NCBI GenBank assembly: GCA_049698695.1 | Contig: JBAVYH010000072.1 | Coordinates: 1-64,000 of the forward strand | Length of the DNA stretch: 64,000 bases | Source: Bog-375 sp049698695 | GTDB taxonomy: Bacteria; Acidobacteriota; Terriglobia; Bryobacterales; Bryobacteraceae | Direction: 5' to 3' | Translations under genes and position numbers: made by a program | The notes under the pieces: generated by a model | The model's database searches: none | Told to the model about the DNA's origin: nothing | Seen by the model: only the letters and a program-made list of their open reading frames with translations | Shown here: piece by piece, positions 1 through 8,919 of the stretch | How the letters are laid out: every line of letters starts with the position of its first letter | How positions within the stretch are numbered: position 1 is the first letter of the stretch

Positions 1-1019
1 CCCCCGGGTCTCGAACCGCCCGGTGAGGCGCCCGTGCCGCCCCCGCCGGCCGGCGGGCCGCCCGTAGGCCCGGAGGGACCGTGCTGGAGAAAAGCGGCGG
101 GCTGCACCAGGCCGTAGCCGCCCGCCAGCCCTAACGCCGCGAAAACGCCGCCATGCGAGGCCGGGTTCAAAGCACCACGCGGTGGGCCTTGCGGAAAACC
201 GGGAACCGGTCCCTGCGCCGGAGGCGCTGCCAGCAGGCCGCGCACATCGATCGGATAAATCGCCACATTCGCTTTGTTGCACGTGTCGGTAACCGCCAGC
301 ACCTCGGACCGGATCTCCGTGGTCAGCGGGAATCCCTCGGTGAACAGAACCAGGATTTTGCGCCCCGGGATCGCCTCCAGTCCTTTAGCGATGGCGCGCA
401 AACCCAGCAGCAGATCGCGTTGTCCGAACTCCGCTTCCACGCCGCTCGATAAGCTCGGCGGCATACCGCTGCCCAGCGCGGGGCCGGCCGGTGTGGAGGC
501 ATCGCCGCCGATCGTCATCGTTCCCGCGTTCGGATCGACATTGGAGAGCTTCGCGCCGCTGACCACCTGCTTCAGCCGCTCCGCGTCGGCGGTAAAGTTC
601 TGCGCGATCTTCACGCCGCCGGTGAAGTTGACGACCGCCATGTAACGGTTGGGGCCGGCATTGGCCTCGACGAATTTGCCGGCCGCCCGGCGCGCCACCG
701 ACTGGTCGCCAAAATTCATGGTCGAGTTGTCGAAGAACAACACCAGGTAATGCTTCTGGGCGTTGTTGGGCAAAGCCGACTCGGCTTCATAAGAGAAGCT
801 GCGAATCGGCTGCTCCTTGCTGTCCTCCCACACCTTAAAATCTTTCTGCTCGAGATCCGGGACGTAGTTGCCCTTCTTGTCGGTCACCACCGCGTCTACC
901 AACACCTGCTTGGTTTCGGTTCGAATCACCACGCTCGGAGTGGCCGCCGGCCCGGTTTGCTGCGCCGGCGCCGCCATCGCCGCCAGAAAAATGATTCCAG
1001 CTAGTTCGCGGACTCGCAT
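1..1019 (-). CDS. VWFA-related acidobacterial secreted protein, 3' end beyond the window
   Basis: The minus-strand reading frame starts at the ATG at 1019 and stays open to the left edge, so about 339 residues are visible and the C-terminus is missing. It opens with a signal peptide (MRVRELAGIIFLAAMAAPAQ). Next comes the block typical of the VWFA-related acidobacterial family (TKQVLVDAVVTDKKG, LEQKDFKVWED). The von Willebrand A core has a MIDAS-like DNSTM at the end of strand 1 and a later KILVLFTEGF strand. The visible tail is Gly/Pro/Ala-rich. It is probably exported; the ligand and role are unknown. It is a distant relative of the two tandem genes at 3.7-7.3 kb and is not a recent copy of them. 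Confidence 0.85.
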   Translation of the reverse strand, partial: MRVRELAGIIFLAAMAAPAQQTGPAATPSVVIRTETKQVLVDAVVTDKKGNYVPDLEQKDFKVWEDSKEQPIRSFSYEAESALPNNAQKHYLVLFFDNSTMNFGDQSVARRAAGKFVEANAGPNRYMAVVNFTGGVKIAQNFTADAERLKQVVSGAKLSNVDPNAGTMTIGGDASTPAGPALGSGMPPSLSSGVEAEFGQRDLLLGLRAIAKGLEAIPGRKILVLFTEGFPLTTEIRSEVLAVTDTCNKANVAIYPIDVRGLLAAPPAQGPVPGFPQGPPRGALNPASHGGVFAALGLAGGYGLVQPAAFLQHGPSGPTGGPPAGGGGTGASPGGSRPG

Positions 1020-1038
1020 ATCATTGCCTCTCGTTCCT

Positions 1039-1125
1039 CTATAGTATGTCCACGGTCCCGTTGCTTGCCAGCCTCAATTCGCCTTCCGCTGTCCGGAAGT
1101 GTACCACGTGCCAGCGAGACTGCCG
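1039..1125 (-). pseudogene. 3' remnant of a VWFA-related gene
   Basis: Immediately upstream of the start of the VWFA gene at 1019, the minus strand reads VVHFRTAEGELRLASNGTV, then DIL and a TAG stop. This closely parallels the C-terminus of the intact paralogues (VVRDSEGQLMSALNGTV, then DIP and stop). No longer reading frame continues upstream, and the overlapping short frame here does not match the family. I infer the leftover 3' end of a deleted array member. The rest of the gap up to 1346 holds nothing else I can name. Confidence 0.45.
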
Positions 1126-1346
1126 GCCGCTGCTTTCATAACTTCAGTCTGGCTGAGAGACACAGTGCGCACCAGACTCTTCCGAGCTATTCCCCGCCGC
1201 GCTGCCGTGCCGGCTCTCTCTGTATCTACATCGAAAGTGTGGGGCTTTTCTACGGTTACCGGGACCCGGCTCCGCAGAAATCTCACCGGCGCTGGTTCAT
1301 TCGTCTGTAAGCAGCCTGGTAAGTGGATTTGTTACCATTCCAGCCG

Positions 1347-2264
1347 ATGGACGCGGTACAGATCTCACACGTAACCAGAACCTTCGGCAGCGTTACCGCG
1401 GTGGACGACCTAACCCTCACCGTGCCCCAGGGCTCGATTTACGGATTCATCGGCCCCAACGGCTCGGGCAAAACCACCACCATGCGGATGATCGTGAACA
1501 TCTTCTATCCCGACCGCGGCGAGATCCGACTGTTCGGAGATCGCCGGCCTGAGACCAGCACGGATTTCATCGGATACCTGCCCGAAGAGCGCGGCCTTTA
1601 CCAGAGAATGACCGTCCAGGCGCTGCTGGAATTCTACGGCGAGCTGCGTTCCGGCCGCACTGTGAAAGCCGAAGTTGCAAGCTGGCTGGCGAGACTGGAC
1701 CTGGCAAGCCGCGCTTCCGATAAGGTGGAAACGCTCAGCCGAGGCATGAGCCAGAAGGTTCAGTTCATCGCCACCGTGATTCCCGAGCCGAAGCTTCTCA
1801 TTCTGGACGAACCCTTCAGCGGCCTCGATCCGGTGAGTGCGGACGCCATCCGCGCCGCCATTCTGGATCTTCGCCGCCGCGGCGTTACCGTCATCCTCAG
1901 CACCCACGACATGCATCTGGCGGAAACCCTGTGCGATTACATCTTCATGATCTTCCGCGGCAGGAAGGTCCTGGACGGCACCCTCAGTTCGATTCAGGAT
2001 CAGTACGGCGAGGATACCATTCAGGTGACGGCCAACGGCGGTTGCGCGGCGGTGCAGCAGCTTCCCGGCGTCGAGCAGATCCGCGACCTGGGACAGGTTC
2101 AGGAACTGCGCCTGGCGCGCGGCGCCGACCCGCAGGAGGCCCTGCGCGCCCTGGTGGCACAGGCTCGCGTGACCAGTTTCTCCCTCATGAAGCCTTCCCT
2201 ACACGATATCTTCATGCGAATTGCTGGCCCCGCTGCCGAGGAGTCAACCCATGCGAACGCATAA
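1347..2264 (+). CDS. ABC transporter ATP-binding protein (NatA-like)
   Basis: This 305-residue nucleotide-binding subunit of an ABC-2 type exporter shows Walker A GPNGSGKT near residues 36-43. It also has a signature-like LSRGMSQ, Walker B LLILDEPFSGLD, and the H-loop histidine in STHD. After the ATPase core comes the roughly 80-residue C-terminal extension usual in NatA-type subunits. An in-frame GTG lies at 1323, but the ATG at 1347 puts the protein start directly before the conserved ATPase fold. The stop overlaps the permease gene by 14 bases, so the two are translationally coupled. The substrate cannot be told from sequence; Na+ or drug export is only the family default. Confidence 0.9.
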   Translation: MDAVQISHVTRTFGSVTAVDDLTLTVPQGSIYGFIGPNGSGKTTTMRMIVNIFYPDRGEIRLFGDRRPETSTDFIGYLPEERGLYQRMTVQALLEFYGELRSGRTVKAEVASWLARLDLASRASDKVETLSRGMSQKVQFIATVIPEPKLLILDEPFSGLDPVSADAIRAAILDLRRRGVTVILSTHDMHLAETLCDYIFMIFRGRKVLDGTLSSIQDQYGEDTIQVTANGGCAAVQQLPGVEQIRDLGQVQELRLARGADPQEALRALVAQARVTSFSLMKPSLHDIFMRIAGPAAEESTHANA

Positions 2265-3621
2265 GGTCCTCACCATTGCCAAGCGCGACTACCTCGCGAC
2301 CGTTCGCACTAAGGCGTTTGTCTTCGGACTGGTGGTGGCCCCTATCCTGTTTGGCGGCGGATCCATCGGGATGGCGTTCCTCAAGGGCAAACCGGACCTG
2401 AAGGATCGCCATGTTGCCATCATCGACCACACCGGCGTCGTGGCCGGCCCCGTGGTGCGCACTGCGCGGGAGAAGAACAACCGCGATCTGTTCGACAAGA
2501 AGACGCGCCGGCAGATCGCGCCGCGCTATGTTTTCGAGGTGATCGCGCCGGCTGCCGATGCCGCTTCCGGCCGCGTCGATCAGTTGCTCGCGCTCTCCGA
2601 CCGCGTCCGCCGCAAGCAACTGGTGGCATTTCTCGAAATCGGGAAAGACGCGCTGCGCCCACCAAAACCCACCGACGATTCCACCGATTCCGACCTGGGG
2701 ACAAGCAAGGCCGACCCCGACTCCTGCGTCTCCTATTACACCAACGCCGGAGGCATCGATGAGATGCGCATGTGGCTCACCGGCCCCATCCACGACGGCG
2801 TGCGCCTGGCGCGCCTGGCGAAACTCGGCATCGACATCAGCCGCAATCCGGACCTGTCGGCCTCGGTCCCCATCGAGGGTCTCAGCCTGGTGGAGCGCGA
2901 CGAAAAGACGGGCGACGTGCATGAAGCGCGGAAACGCAGCGAGCTGGAAGTCTTCGTGCCCTTCGCCGTAGCCATCATCCTCGCCATGATCGTGATGGTG
3001 GGCTCGGCGCCGATGCTGCAAAACGTGACACAGGACAAGAACCAGCGCATTGTCGAGACGCTGCTGGGCGCAGCCACTCCATTCGAGCTTATGACCGGCA
3101 AGGTGCTGGGTTCGGCTGCGGTCTCGGTGACCAGTTCCGTGTTGTACGTGGCTGCCGGCGCAGTAGCGGTAAACGCCATGGGAGTCGCCGGCCTGCTGCC
3201 GCTCAGCATCATCCCCTGGTTTTACGCGTACCTGCTCGCCGACGTGGTTATGCTCTGCTCTTTCGCCGCGGCCCTCGGCGCGTGCTGCAGCACTCCGCAG
3301 GACGCGCAGAATCTGGCCATCGTGCTGCTGATGCCGTGCATCATCCCCCTGTTCATGCTGGTGACGGTGCTGCGCGAGCCCAACGGCATGCTGGCCACGG
3401 CGATGTCGCTGGTTCCCCCGTTTACCCCGATCCTGATGGTGCTCCGCCAGGCCATGCCCAACGGCGTCCCGGCGTGGCAGCCGTGGGTGGGATTGTTGGG
3501 CGTCCTGGTCTTCGCGGCCGCAACCGTCTGGGCCGCCTCCCGCATCTTCCGCGTCGCCATCCTCATGCAAGGCAAGCCGCCGCAACTGGCGGAGATGGTG
3601 CGCTGGGCGATGAAAGGCTGA
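2251..3621 (+). CDS. ABC-2 type permease (NatB-like)
   Basis: This is the membrane subunit paired with the preceding ATPase, 456 residues from the ATG at 2251, which lies inside the end of the ATPase gene. One hydrophobic helix near residues 20-40 is followed by a large hydrophilic domain of about 200 residues. A C-terminal cluster of about six membrane segments begins around VFVPFAVAIILAMIVMVGSA. That layout (single helix, extracytoplasmic domain, helix bundle) fits NatB and related ABC-2 exporters. It carries the QRIVETLL motif that follows the first helix of the bundle in this family. The pair sits between minus-strand VWFA genes and is convergent with the gene at 3746. Confidence 0.88.
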   Translation: MRTHKVLTIAKRDYLATVRTKAFVFGLVVAPILFGGGSIGMAFLKGKPDLKDRHVAIIDHTGVVAGPVVRTAREKNNRDLFDKKTRRQIAPRYVFEVIAPAADAASGRVDQLLALSDRVRRKQLVAFLEIGKDALRPPKPTDDSTDSDLGTSKADPDSCVSYYTNAGGIDEMRMWLTGPIHDGVRLARLAKLGIDISRNPDLSASVPIEGLSLVERDEKTGDVHEARKRSELEVFVPFAVAIILAMIVMVGSAPMLQNVTQDKNQRIVETLLGAATPFELMTGKVLGSAAVSVTSSVLYVAAGAVAVNAMGVAGLLPLSIIPWFYAYLLADVVMLCSFAAALGACCSTPQDAQNLAIVLLMPCIIPLFMLVTVLREPNGMLATAMSLVPPFTPILMVLRQAMPNGVPAWQPWVGLLGVLVFAAATVWAASRIFRVAILMQGKPPQLAEMVRWAMKG

Positions 3622-3745
3622 ACGGACAGGTGGCCCACATTGCCTCGGATGCAGGCGCGATTGCGGAAGTAGCGCGCGTTGATCTCGCTGAGCGCGCGCA
3701 TCTGAGCGTCCCGTTCGCCGCTGCTGCGGAAACCGCTCGCAGCCG

Positions 3746-5500
3746 CTAAGGTATGTCCACCGTGCCGTTGAGGGCAGACATGAGTTGGCCTTCCGAATCC
3801 CGCACCACCAGCCGCACCGTGTACGAACCGGGCTTGCCCTCCAAGCCCATGCGAACCGTGAGACCATGCGCCAGCAGCTTTTGCAGGAATTCGTCATGCA
3901 AGCTCAGGTCGACGTGCTTCACCAGCCCCGTAGCCAGGTTCCCGTTGCGGTCAAACAGCGCCGCAACCACCGTGATGTTGTCCAGGTTGCGGCCTTCCGC
4001 CTTGCGGAATTTCGCGCCGGCCAGATTCACATGGGCCAGCACGGTCACCGTGGCCACATCGCCCGCGCCTTTGAAGAACTGCGTGTGCATCGCGACCGGC
4101 AGATCGCTCATCTCTTCGCGTGAGTACACCGCGTCTTCGATCTCCCGCCTGGCGGTGGCAGCCGCGTCCTCCAGGCGCGTGGGCGCATAATAGCCGCGGC
4201 GCGCCTCGATGCCGTAACCGGCTTTCTGTTCCACCATGATCTTCAGCCCGTGAAAGCTGCCGTCCAGCTTTAGGTTCTGCGGTTGAAAGCCCAGTAAATA
4301 ATAGACTTCCGGGGTCGTAGAGATACGGCGGAAACCCTCGTCCAGATCGTTGTTGTTGTGGAAATACGTGCCGCCCGTATCTGCCGCAATCTCAGCCAAC
4401 AGAGTCTCTTGCAGCGCCTCGCTCTGGCGCAAGAGGGCCTGCTTGGTCCGCTCGGCCCTCGAGTCCAACACCTGGTGCGAGGCGTCAATGTTTGTAGTGT
4501 AAAGACCCCTGGCGTTGAGGACGTTCACCAGCACGTTGGCGCGCAGGGCGCGATCAATCGCATCGTACTCGTCCGGCTGGTGTTCGCTCAGGGTGAGGAA
4601 TCCCGGGGACACCAGCACCAGAATCCGCTCGCCGGGCATGGCCGACATACGCCGCACCGCGTCTTTGAGCACCGCCAGCGTAACCTGTGTCTCCTGCTCC
4701 CCGGCGATCAGCACGCGCCGCGCTTCTACCATCGCACTCGCCTGTGCCGCGTTGGCGTCTTGGGGATAATCCTGCGGATCCAGGTGACGGCAGATCACGA
4801 TTTCGGTGGCTGCCGCGGCGGTGGCGTCCGGGTCATTGTGGTTCACAATCTGGTCGGCCTGGTAGTAGCTGATGTCTGGGCACTCTTGCAACGTGGCACG
4901 GGCAATGGGACGCGGCACCAGGCGCGCCAGAGCTTCCCGGAGCTGGTCGCGGTCGTCGGTGAAGTCCAGGGTACCCTGACCCGAGGTGGTGAAGATGGCG
5001 GCGCGATCGGTAGCCTTCAACTCGGATTCGATGTGGCGCTCTGCGGCGGCGCGTACGCGGATCAGGTCCTCCGCCGTCACGTGCACGTCGTCGAACAGGT
5101 ACCCGATAAAGCGCTGCGGCATGGCGGCCGCGGGGACCGGGGCCGCAGCGGCTTCGCTCAGGCCTTTCCGCTGTTCCGCCACCGGCTGTGCGGGAGCCGG
5201 TCGGCTGCCCGGCCTTTCCACCGTGAACCGTTCGATCTCCTGCAGCTTTCCTTTGTCGAAAAGGCGGAAGGACTCCTTGGCCAGCCCCTCCACAAGGTGG
5301 CCCTGCTTGTCCCGCACCACCACCGGCACCATCACCAGGTTGACGTGCGACGTGAACGTGGCCTTCTCTTCGTGGGTGCTGATCTCCGGCTGATCTTGCG
5401 GCGCGGAAGGAGTTGGTTGTTGAGCGGCGCAGGCGGCGGCCAGACACAGCGCTACGGCCAGGCGCACGAAGCAAGCGCGCGGCTGCGAAAGGCGAGCCAT
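3746..5500 (-). CDS. VWFA-related acidobacterial secreted protein (tandem copy 2)
   Basis: 584 residues starting at the ATG at 5500, with AGAGG about seven bases upstream; the TTG just before it is less likely. There is a signal peptide (LAVALCLAAACAAQ), then a short linker and the family block TFTSHVNLVMVPVVVRD. A VWFA-related core follows (IGYLFDDVHV, RAAIFTTSGQGTLDF, ERILVLVSPGF), then a beta-rich C-terminal half ending NGTVDIP. It lies 36 bases downstream of a paralogue with near-identical stretches such as YSREEMSDLP, so a tandem duplication is evident. It is probably exported; the partner is unknown. Confidence 0.88.
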   Translation of the reverse strand: MARLSQPRACFVRLAVALCLAAACAAQQPTPSAPQDQPEISTHEEKATFTSHVNLVMVPVVVRDKQGHLVEGLAKESFRLFDKGKLQEIERFTVERPGSRPAPAQPVAEQRKGLSEAAAAPVPAAAMPQRFIGYLFDDVHVTAEDLIRVRAAAERHIESELKATDRAAIFTTSGQGTLDFTDDRDQLREALARLVPRPIARATLQECPDISYYQADQIVNHNDPDATAAAATEIVICRHLDPQDYPQDANAAQASAMVEARRVLIAGEQETQVTLAVLKDAVRRMSAMPGERILVLVSPGFLTLSEHQPDEYDAIDRALRANVLVNVLNARGLYTTNIDASHQVLDSRAERTKQALLRQSEALQETLLAEIAADTGGTYFHNNNDLDEGFRRISTTPEVYYLLGFQPQNLKLDGSFHGLKIMVEQKAGYGIEARRGYYAPTRLEDAAATARREIEDAVYSREEMSDLPVAMHTQFFKGAGDVATVTVLAHVNLAGAKFRKAEGRNLDNITVVAALFDRNGNLATGLVKHVDLSLHDEFLQKLLAHGLTVRMGLEGKPGSYTVRLVVRDSEGQLMSALNGTVDIP

Positions 5501-5536
5501 CAAAATCCTCTTGATGATAGCACCCGCCCGAACGGC

Positions 5537-7267
5537 CTACGGTACCTCCACCGTGCCATTGGTGGCAGACATGAGTGAGCCTTCCGAATCCCGCACCACC
5601 AGCCGCACTGCGTACGCGCCCGGCTTGGCTTCCAGGCCGATGCGGACCGTGATGCCGTGCGCCAGGCGGTATTGCAGAGACTCGTCGCGCAAGCGAAGGT
5701 CGACGTGCTTCACCAGCCCCGCCACCAGGTTCCCGTTGCGGTCGAATAGCGCCGAGACCACCGTCACGTTATCCAGGCTGCGTCCTCCCTCCTGACGGAA
5801 CTTCACGCCCGCCAGGTCCACGTGCGCAAGCACTGTCACCGTAGCCGCGTCGCCGGCGCCCTTGAAAAACTGGGTGTGCATGGTGACCGGCAGATCGCTC
5901 ATTTCTTCGCGGGAGTATACGGCATCTTCGATCTCCCGCTTGGCTGTGGCGGCGGCGTCCTCCGAGCGGCGGGGAGCAAAGTAGCCGCGGCGCGCTTCGA
6001 TGCTGTAGCCGGCTTTCGATTCGAGCGTGACCTTCAACCCGTGAAAACTCCCGTCGAGCCGCAGGTTCTGCGGCTGGAAGCCCAATAGGTAGTAAAGCTC
6101 CGGGGCCGCTGCCGTGCGCCGGAAGCCTGCCGCCAGGTCATTGTTATTGTGAAAATAATAGCCGCCCGTGCCGGCAGTAAATCCCATTAACGTTCCTTCT
6201 TCGGCCATATCCGTCTGGTGCTCAAATGCGATTTTGGCCGTGGACACACCCCCCGCGGAAGCCGACGGGCGCGAGGCATCGAAGCCTTCGAGGGGTGCAT
6301 AAACACCCTTCGGGTTCAGCGCGTTGATCACCACGTTGGCCCGCAGCGCATGGTCGATCACGTCGTACTCATCGAACTGGTGCTCTGGGAGGGTATAAAA
6401 CCCCGGAGAAACCAGCACTAGAACTCGCTCTCCGGGCAGGGCCGACATGCGGAGGACAACGTCGCGGATCACCGCCAGTGAGACCTGTGTTTCCTGTTGC
6501 CCTATGCTCAGCATCCGCCGCGCTTCAATCTCTACTGCCGACGCTTTTTGATCCCAGTCAAGACGATACATGTTCGCACCCACGGCCGCGGCAAGCGCCA
6601 GTGGGTCGTGATAGTTGACGATCATGTCAGCCTGGTAGAAGCTCATGCCCAGGCTGCCCAGGCCGGCGGCGCGTCCGATCGGGTGGGGCAAGAGGCGCAG
6701 CAGCGCCTGCCGCAGCTTCCCCAGGTCGTCGGTGAAATCCACCTGGCCTTGCCCGGACGTGGTGAAGATGGCGGCGCGGTCCGTAGGCCCGAGATCCGCA
6801 TAGATCTGGCGCTCGGCCGCCTCGCGAGCCTGCGCCAGATCCGCGAACTCCGTGTGCATGTCGTCGAACAGGTAGCCGATAAAACGGCGCGGCGTGGAGG
6901 CCTGCGCGGCGCGGTCACGCACCGACTCCGCTGCGGCCTCAGGCGACGGCAGGTTGCTCGAGATAGCGCCAGGCCGCTCCACGGCGAACCGCTCGATCTC
7001 CTGCAGCTTTCCTTTGTCGTAGAGGCGGAAGGATTCCTTGGTGAGGCCTTCGATAACGCGCCCCTGGTTGTCCCGTACCACCACCGGTACCATCACCAGG
7101 TTGACGTGCGACGTGAACGTGGCCTTTTCTTCTTGGGTGCTGATCTCCGGCTGGTCTGGCGGTACCGCAGAAGGAGCCGGTTGTTGGCCGGCGCAGGCTG
7201 CCGCGGCTACACACAACGCTATCGCCAGGCGCGTAAAGCCGACGCACGGCTTGACGGTTTCAGACAT
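5537..7267 (-). CDS. VWFA-related acidobacterial secreted protein (tandem copy 1)
   Basis: 576 residues with the same layout as the downstream copy: signal peptide (LAIALCVAAAACAGQQ), then the TFTSHVNLVMVPVVVRD block. The core contains IGYLFDDMHT, RAAIFTTSGQGQVDF and RVLVLVSPGF, and the tail ends NGTVEVP. The first 60 and last 150 residues are most alike between the copies. The middle has diverged and this copy has a different insert around its alanine-serine-rich segment. The two genes are 36 bases apart with no visible terminator, so they are likely co-transcribed. The function is not known beyond a secreted VWA-like domain. Confidence 0.88.
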   Translation of the reverse strand: MSETVKPCVGFTRLAIALCVAAAACAGQQPAPSAVPPDQPEISTQEEKATFTSHVNLVMVPVVVRDNQGRVIEGLTKESFRLYDKGKLQEIERFAVERPGAISSNLPSPEAAAESVRDRAAQASTPRRFIGYLFDDMHTEFADLAQAREAAERQIYADLGPTDRAAIFTTSGQGQVDFTDDLGKLRQALLRLLPHPIGRAAGLGSLGMSFYQADMIVNYHDPLALAAAVGANMYRLDWDQKASAVEIEARRMLSIGQQETQVSLAVIRDVVLRMSALPGERVLVLVSPGFYTLPEHQFDEYDVIDHALRANVVINALNPKGVYAPLEGFDASRPSASAGGVSTAKIAFEHQTDMAEEGTLMGFTAGTGGYYFHNNNDLAAGFRRTAAAPELYYLLGFQPQNLRLDGSFHGLKVTLESKAGYSIEARRGYFAPRRSEDAAATAKREIEDAVYSREEMSDLPVTMHTQFFKGAGDAATVTVLAHVDLAGVKFRQEGGRSLDNVTVVSALFDRNGNLVAGLVKHVDLRLRDESLQYRLAHGITVRIGLEAKPGAYAVRLVVRDSEGSLMSATNGTVEVP

Positions 7268-7372
7268 TGCAGTCTCTTTTGAGAATACATCGGCTAAACG
7301 CCGGCGGTTATTCGGCGGCGAAGGTGCTGCCTCCCGGTCCGCGCGTCCAGGCGCGTCGCGCAGAGCACCCGC

Positions 7373-7618
7373 TCAGGTGTAAAACTCTTCGGCCGGCTCG
7401 ACGCGAAGATCCTCCGCCGCCTGAGCTTGCAGGTCCCCGCTGAGGGTTTCCAATGACTCCACGATCTTCTGGAACGCAAGGGCCGCGTGGTTTTGCGGCC
7501 CGTAGACGTCGACTACCATGGCAGCCAGTTCCTTGAGGCGGACCCGCGCCTTCTTTAACTCGCGGCCCAGCTCCAGATGTTCCTCGCGGGTTAGAGGCTG
7601 GGGGCTTCCCGTGCGCAT
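7373..7618 (-). CDS. Small helical protein of unknown function
   Basis: 81 residues from the ATG at 7618. It is charged and predicted to be mainly helical (LTREEHLELGRELKKARVRL, AALAFQKIVESLETLSGDLQ), with an acidic tail ending EEFYT. There is no signal peptide or membrane segment. It lies upstream of the tandem VWFA pair on the same strand and is separated from it by about 105 bases. A longer frame runs on upstream but opposes the cyclophilin gene and crosses a repeat, so I chose the short start. I do not recognise the family. Confidence 0.6.
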   Translation of the reverse strand: MRTGSPQPLTREEHLELGRELKKARVRLKELAAMVVDVYGPQNHAALAFQKIVESLETLSGDLQAQAAEDLRVEPAEEFYT

Positions 7619-7621
7619 CAA

Positions 7622-7691
7622 GGCGTGTCCACGACCGGGATGGTCGATATCTCTTGCATAAGATCGGGCCGGCTTCGCCGCCGGACACGCC
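7622..7691. repeat. Multi-hairpin palindromic element
   Basis: An outer 9-base inverted repeat (GGCGTGTCC at 7622-7630, GGACACGCC at 7683-7691) encloses three smaller hairpins. These are CGACC/GGTCG, an imperfect one around ATCT/AGAT, and CCGGC/GCCGG. The layout resembles the better-formed element at 32463-32554. It lies in the divergent gap between the 81-residue gene and the cyclophilin gene. Confidence 0.5.
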
Positions 7692-7780
7692 CCACTTCTG
7701 CGCGCGGCAGCGCAGCGCCACCACAGTGTAACATACGGCCCTTTCCGGCTTAGTCGTCGGGACTTGCTACAATCGCTCTG

Positions 7781-8269
7781 ATGGCCAACGAAATCTACGC
7801 AGTTTTCGATACCACCGAAGGTAAGTTCAAGGTCCGTTTGTTCGCCGCCCAGGCACCCGGCACCGTGGAGAACTTCGTCTCCCTGGCCGATGGAACCAAG
7901 ACCGGCAAACCGTTTTATGACGGCACCATTTTTCACCGCGTGATCCCGGACTTCATGATCCAGGGCGGCGATCCGGAGGGCACCGGCCGCGGCGGCCCGG
8001 GCTACAAATTTGCCGACGAGTTTCATCCCGACCTCAAGCACACCAAGCCGGGCGTGCTTTCCATGGCCAATGCCGGGCCCAACACCAACGGCAGCCAGTT
8101 CTTCATTACCGTGGCCGCCACACCCTGGCTCGACAATAAGCATACGGTGTTCGGAGAAGTGACCGAGGGGTACACCGTGGTGGAACAGATCTCCAAGACG
8201 CCGCGCGGCGCCCAGGATCGCCCTTCGAAAGATGTGAAGATCCTTTCCGTCAAGATCGAGAGGGAGTAG
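7781..8269 (+). CDS. ppiB: Peptidyl-prolyl cis-trans isomerase, cyclophilin type
   Basis: 162 residues, the full length of a single-domain cyclophilin. Family motifs are present: FHRVIPDFMIQGGDPEGTG with the catalytic Arg and the Phe/Met/Gln pocket residues, MANAGPNTNGSQFFIT, and a final HTVFGEVTEG block. No signal peptide is present, so it is a cytoplasmic protein-folding isomerase. A TACAAT hexamer at 7768-7773 leaves almost no untranslated leader before the ATG. The nadD gene follows after 22 bases in the same direction. Confidence 0.93.
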   Translation: MANEIYAVFDTTEGKFKVRLFAAQAPGTVENFVSLADGTKTGKPFYDGTIFHRVIPDFMIQGGDPEGTGRGGPGYKFADEFHPDLKHTKPGVLSMANAGPNTNGSQFFITVAATPWLDNKHTVFGEVTEGYTVVEQISKTPRGAQDRPSKDVKILSVKIERE

Positions 8270-8291
8270 CGGCGCCCTCGCTCGGCCCCCC

Positions 8292-8873
8292 ATGCGACTG
8301 GCGATCTTCGGTGGCACCTTCGACCCGATTCACAACGCCCATCTGGCCATCGCCCGCGCAGCCCTTTCCCATTTCCGTTTGGACCGAGTGCTCTTCGTCC
8401 CCGCCGAGCATCCGCCACACAAGGACGGCGCAACCGCGGCCGCTTTCGACGATCGCGTCCGCATGGCTGAGCTGGCTTGCGCGGACGAGCCGCGCTTCGC
8501 GGTGTCCCGCCTGGAAGAAGGCACCCGCCGCAGCTATTCCATCGACACCATAGAAAAGGTGCGCGCCTCGCTCGGTCCCGCCGACGAGTTGTTCTTCTTA
8601 ACCGGCGCCGACGCCTTCGCCGAAATCCAAACCTGGCATCGCTGGCAAGACGTGGCCCGGCAGGTGGTCTTCCTGGTCGTTAGCCGGCCCGGGTATTCGT
8701 TCGCGATACCGGATGGCGTGAGCGCCGAGCGCCTCGACTCGCCGCAACTGCATGTCTCGTCCTCCGCCATCCGGCAACGCGCGGAGCGCGGCGAGCTAGA
8801 TGCCGAGGTCCCGCCGCAAGTGCAGGATTACATCCTGCAGCACGGGTTGTATGGGACGCGGCAGCATAATTGA
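8292..8873 (+). CDS. nadD: Nicotinate-nucleotide adenylyltransferase
   Basis: 193 residues. The enzyme joins nicotinate mononucleotide and ATP to form deamido-NAD in NAD synthesis. The nucleotidyltransferase signature GGTFDPIHNAH is at the N-terminus, and the second ATP-binding motif (SSSAIRQR) is near residues 155-162. PAEHPPHKDG and SYSIDTIEKV are also typical of NadD. The length is normal for the family. It follows ppiB by 22 bases and may share its transcript. Confidence 0.95.
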   Translation: MRLAIFGGTFDPIHNAHLAIARAALSHFRLDRVLFVPAEHPPHKDGATAAAFDDRVRMAELACADEPRFAVSRLEEGTRRSYSIDTIEKVRASLGPADELFFLTGADAFAEIQTWHRWQDVARQVVFLVVSRPGYSFAIPDGVSAERLDSPQLHVSSSAIRQRAERGELDAEVPPQVQDYILQHGLYGTRQHN

Positions 8874-8914
8874 CCGCTCACGTACTGGTCAATTCTTGAT
8901 CGCTCAGGTATAAT
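8870..8914 (+). promoter_or_regulatory. Promoter with paired repeats before the small-protein pair
   Basis: A TATAAT -10 hexamer lies at 8909-8914, with TGGTCA 17 bases upstream as a weak -35. The ATG of the next gene is at 8920, so the transcript would be nearly leaderless. An inverted repeat TTGACC (8870-8875) / GGTCAA (8887-8892) and a near-direct repeat TTGACCGCTCA (8870) / TTGATCGCTCA (8896) overlap the promoter. These look like operator half-sites. Confidence 0.5.
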
Positions 8915-8919
8915 GAATC

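Noticed and set aside
2212..3897. A 561-residue minus-strand frame opposite the ABC permease
   Set aside because: No family features, His/Arg-rich antisense composition, and the plus strand encodes a clear permease.
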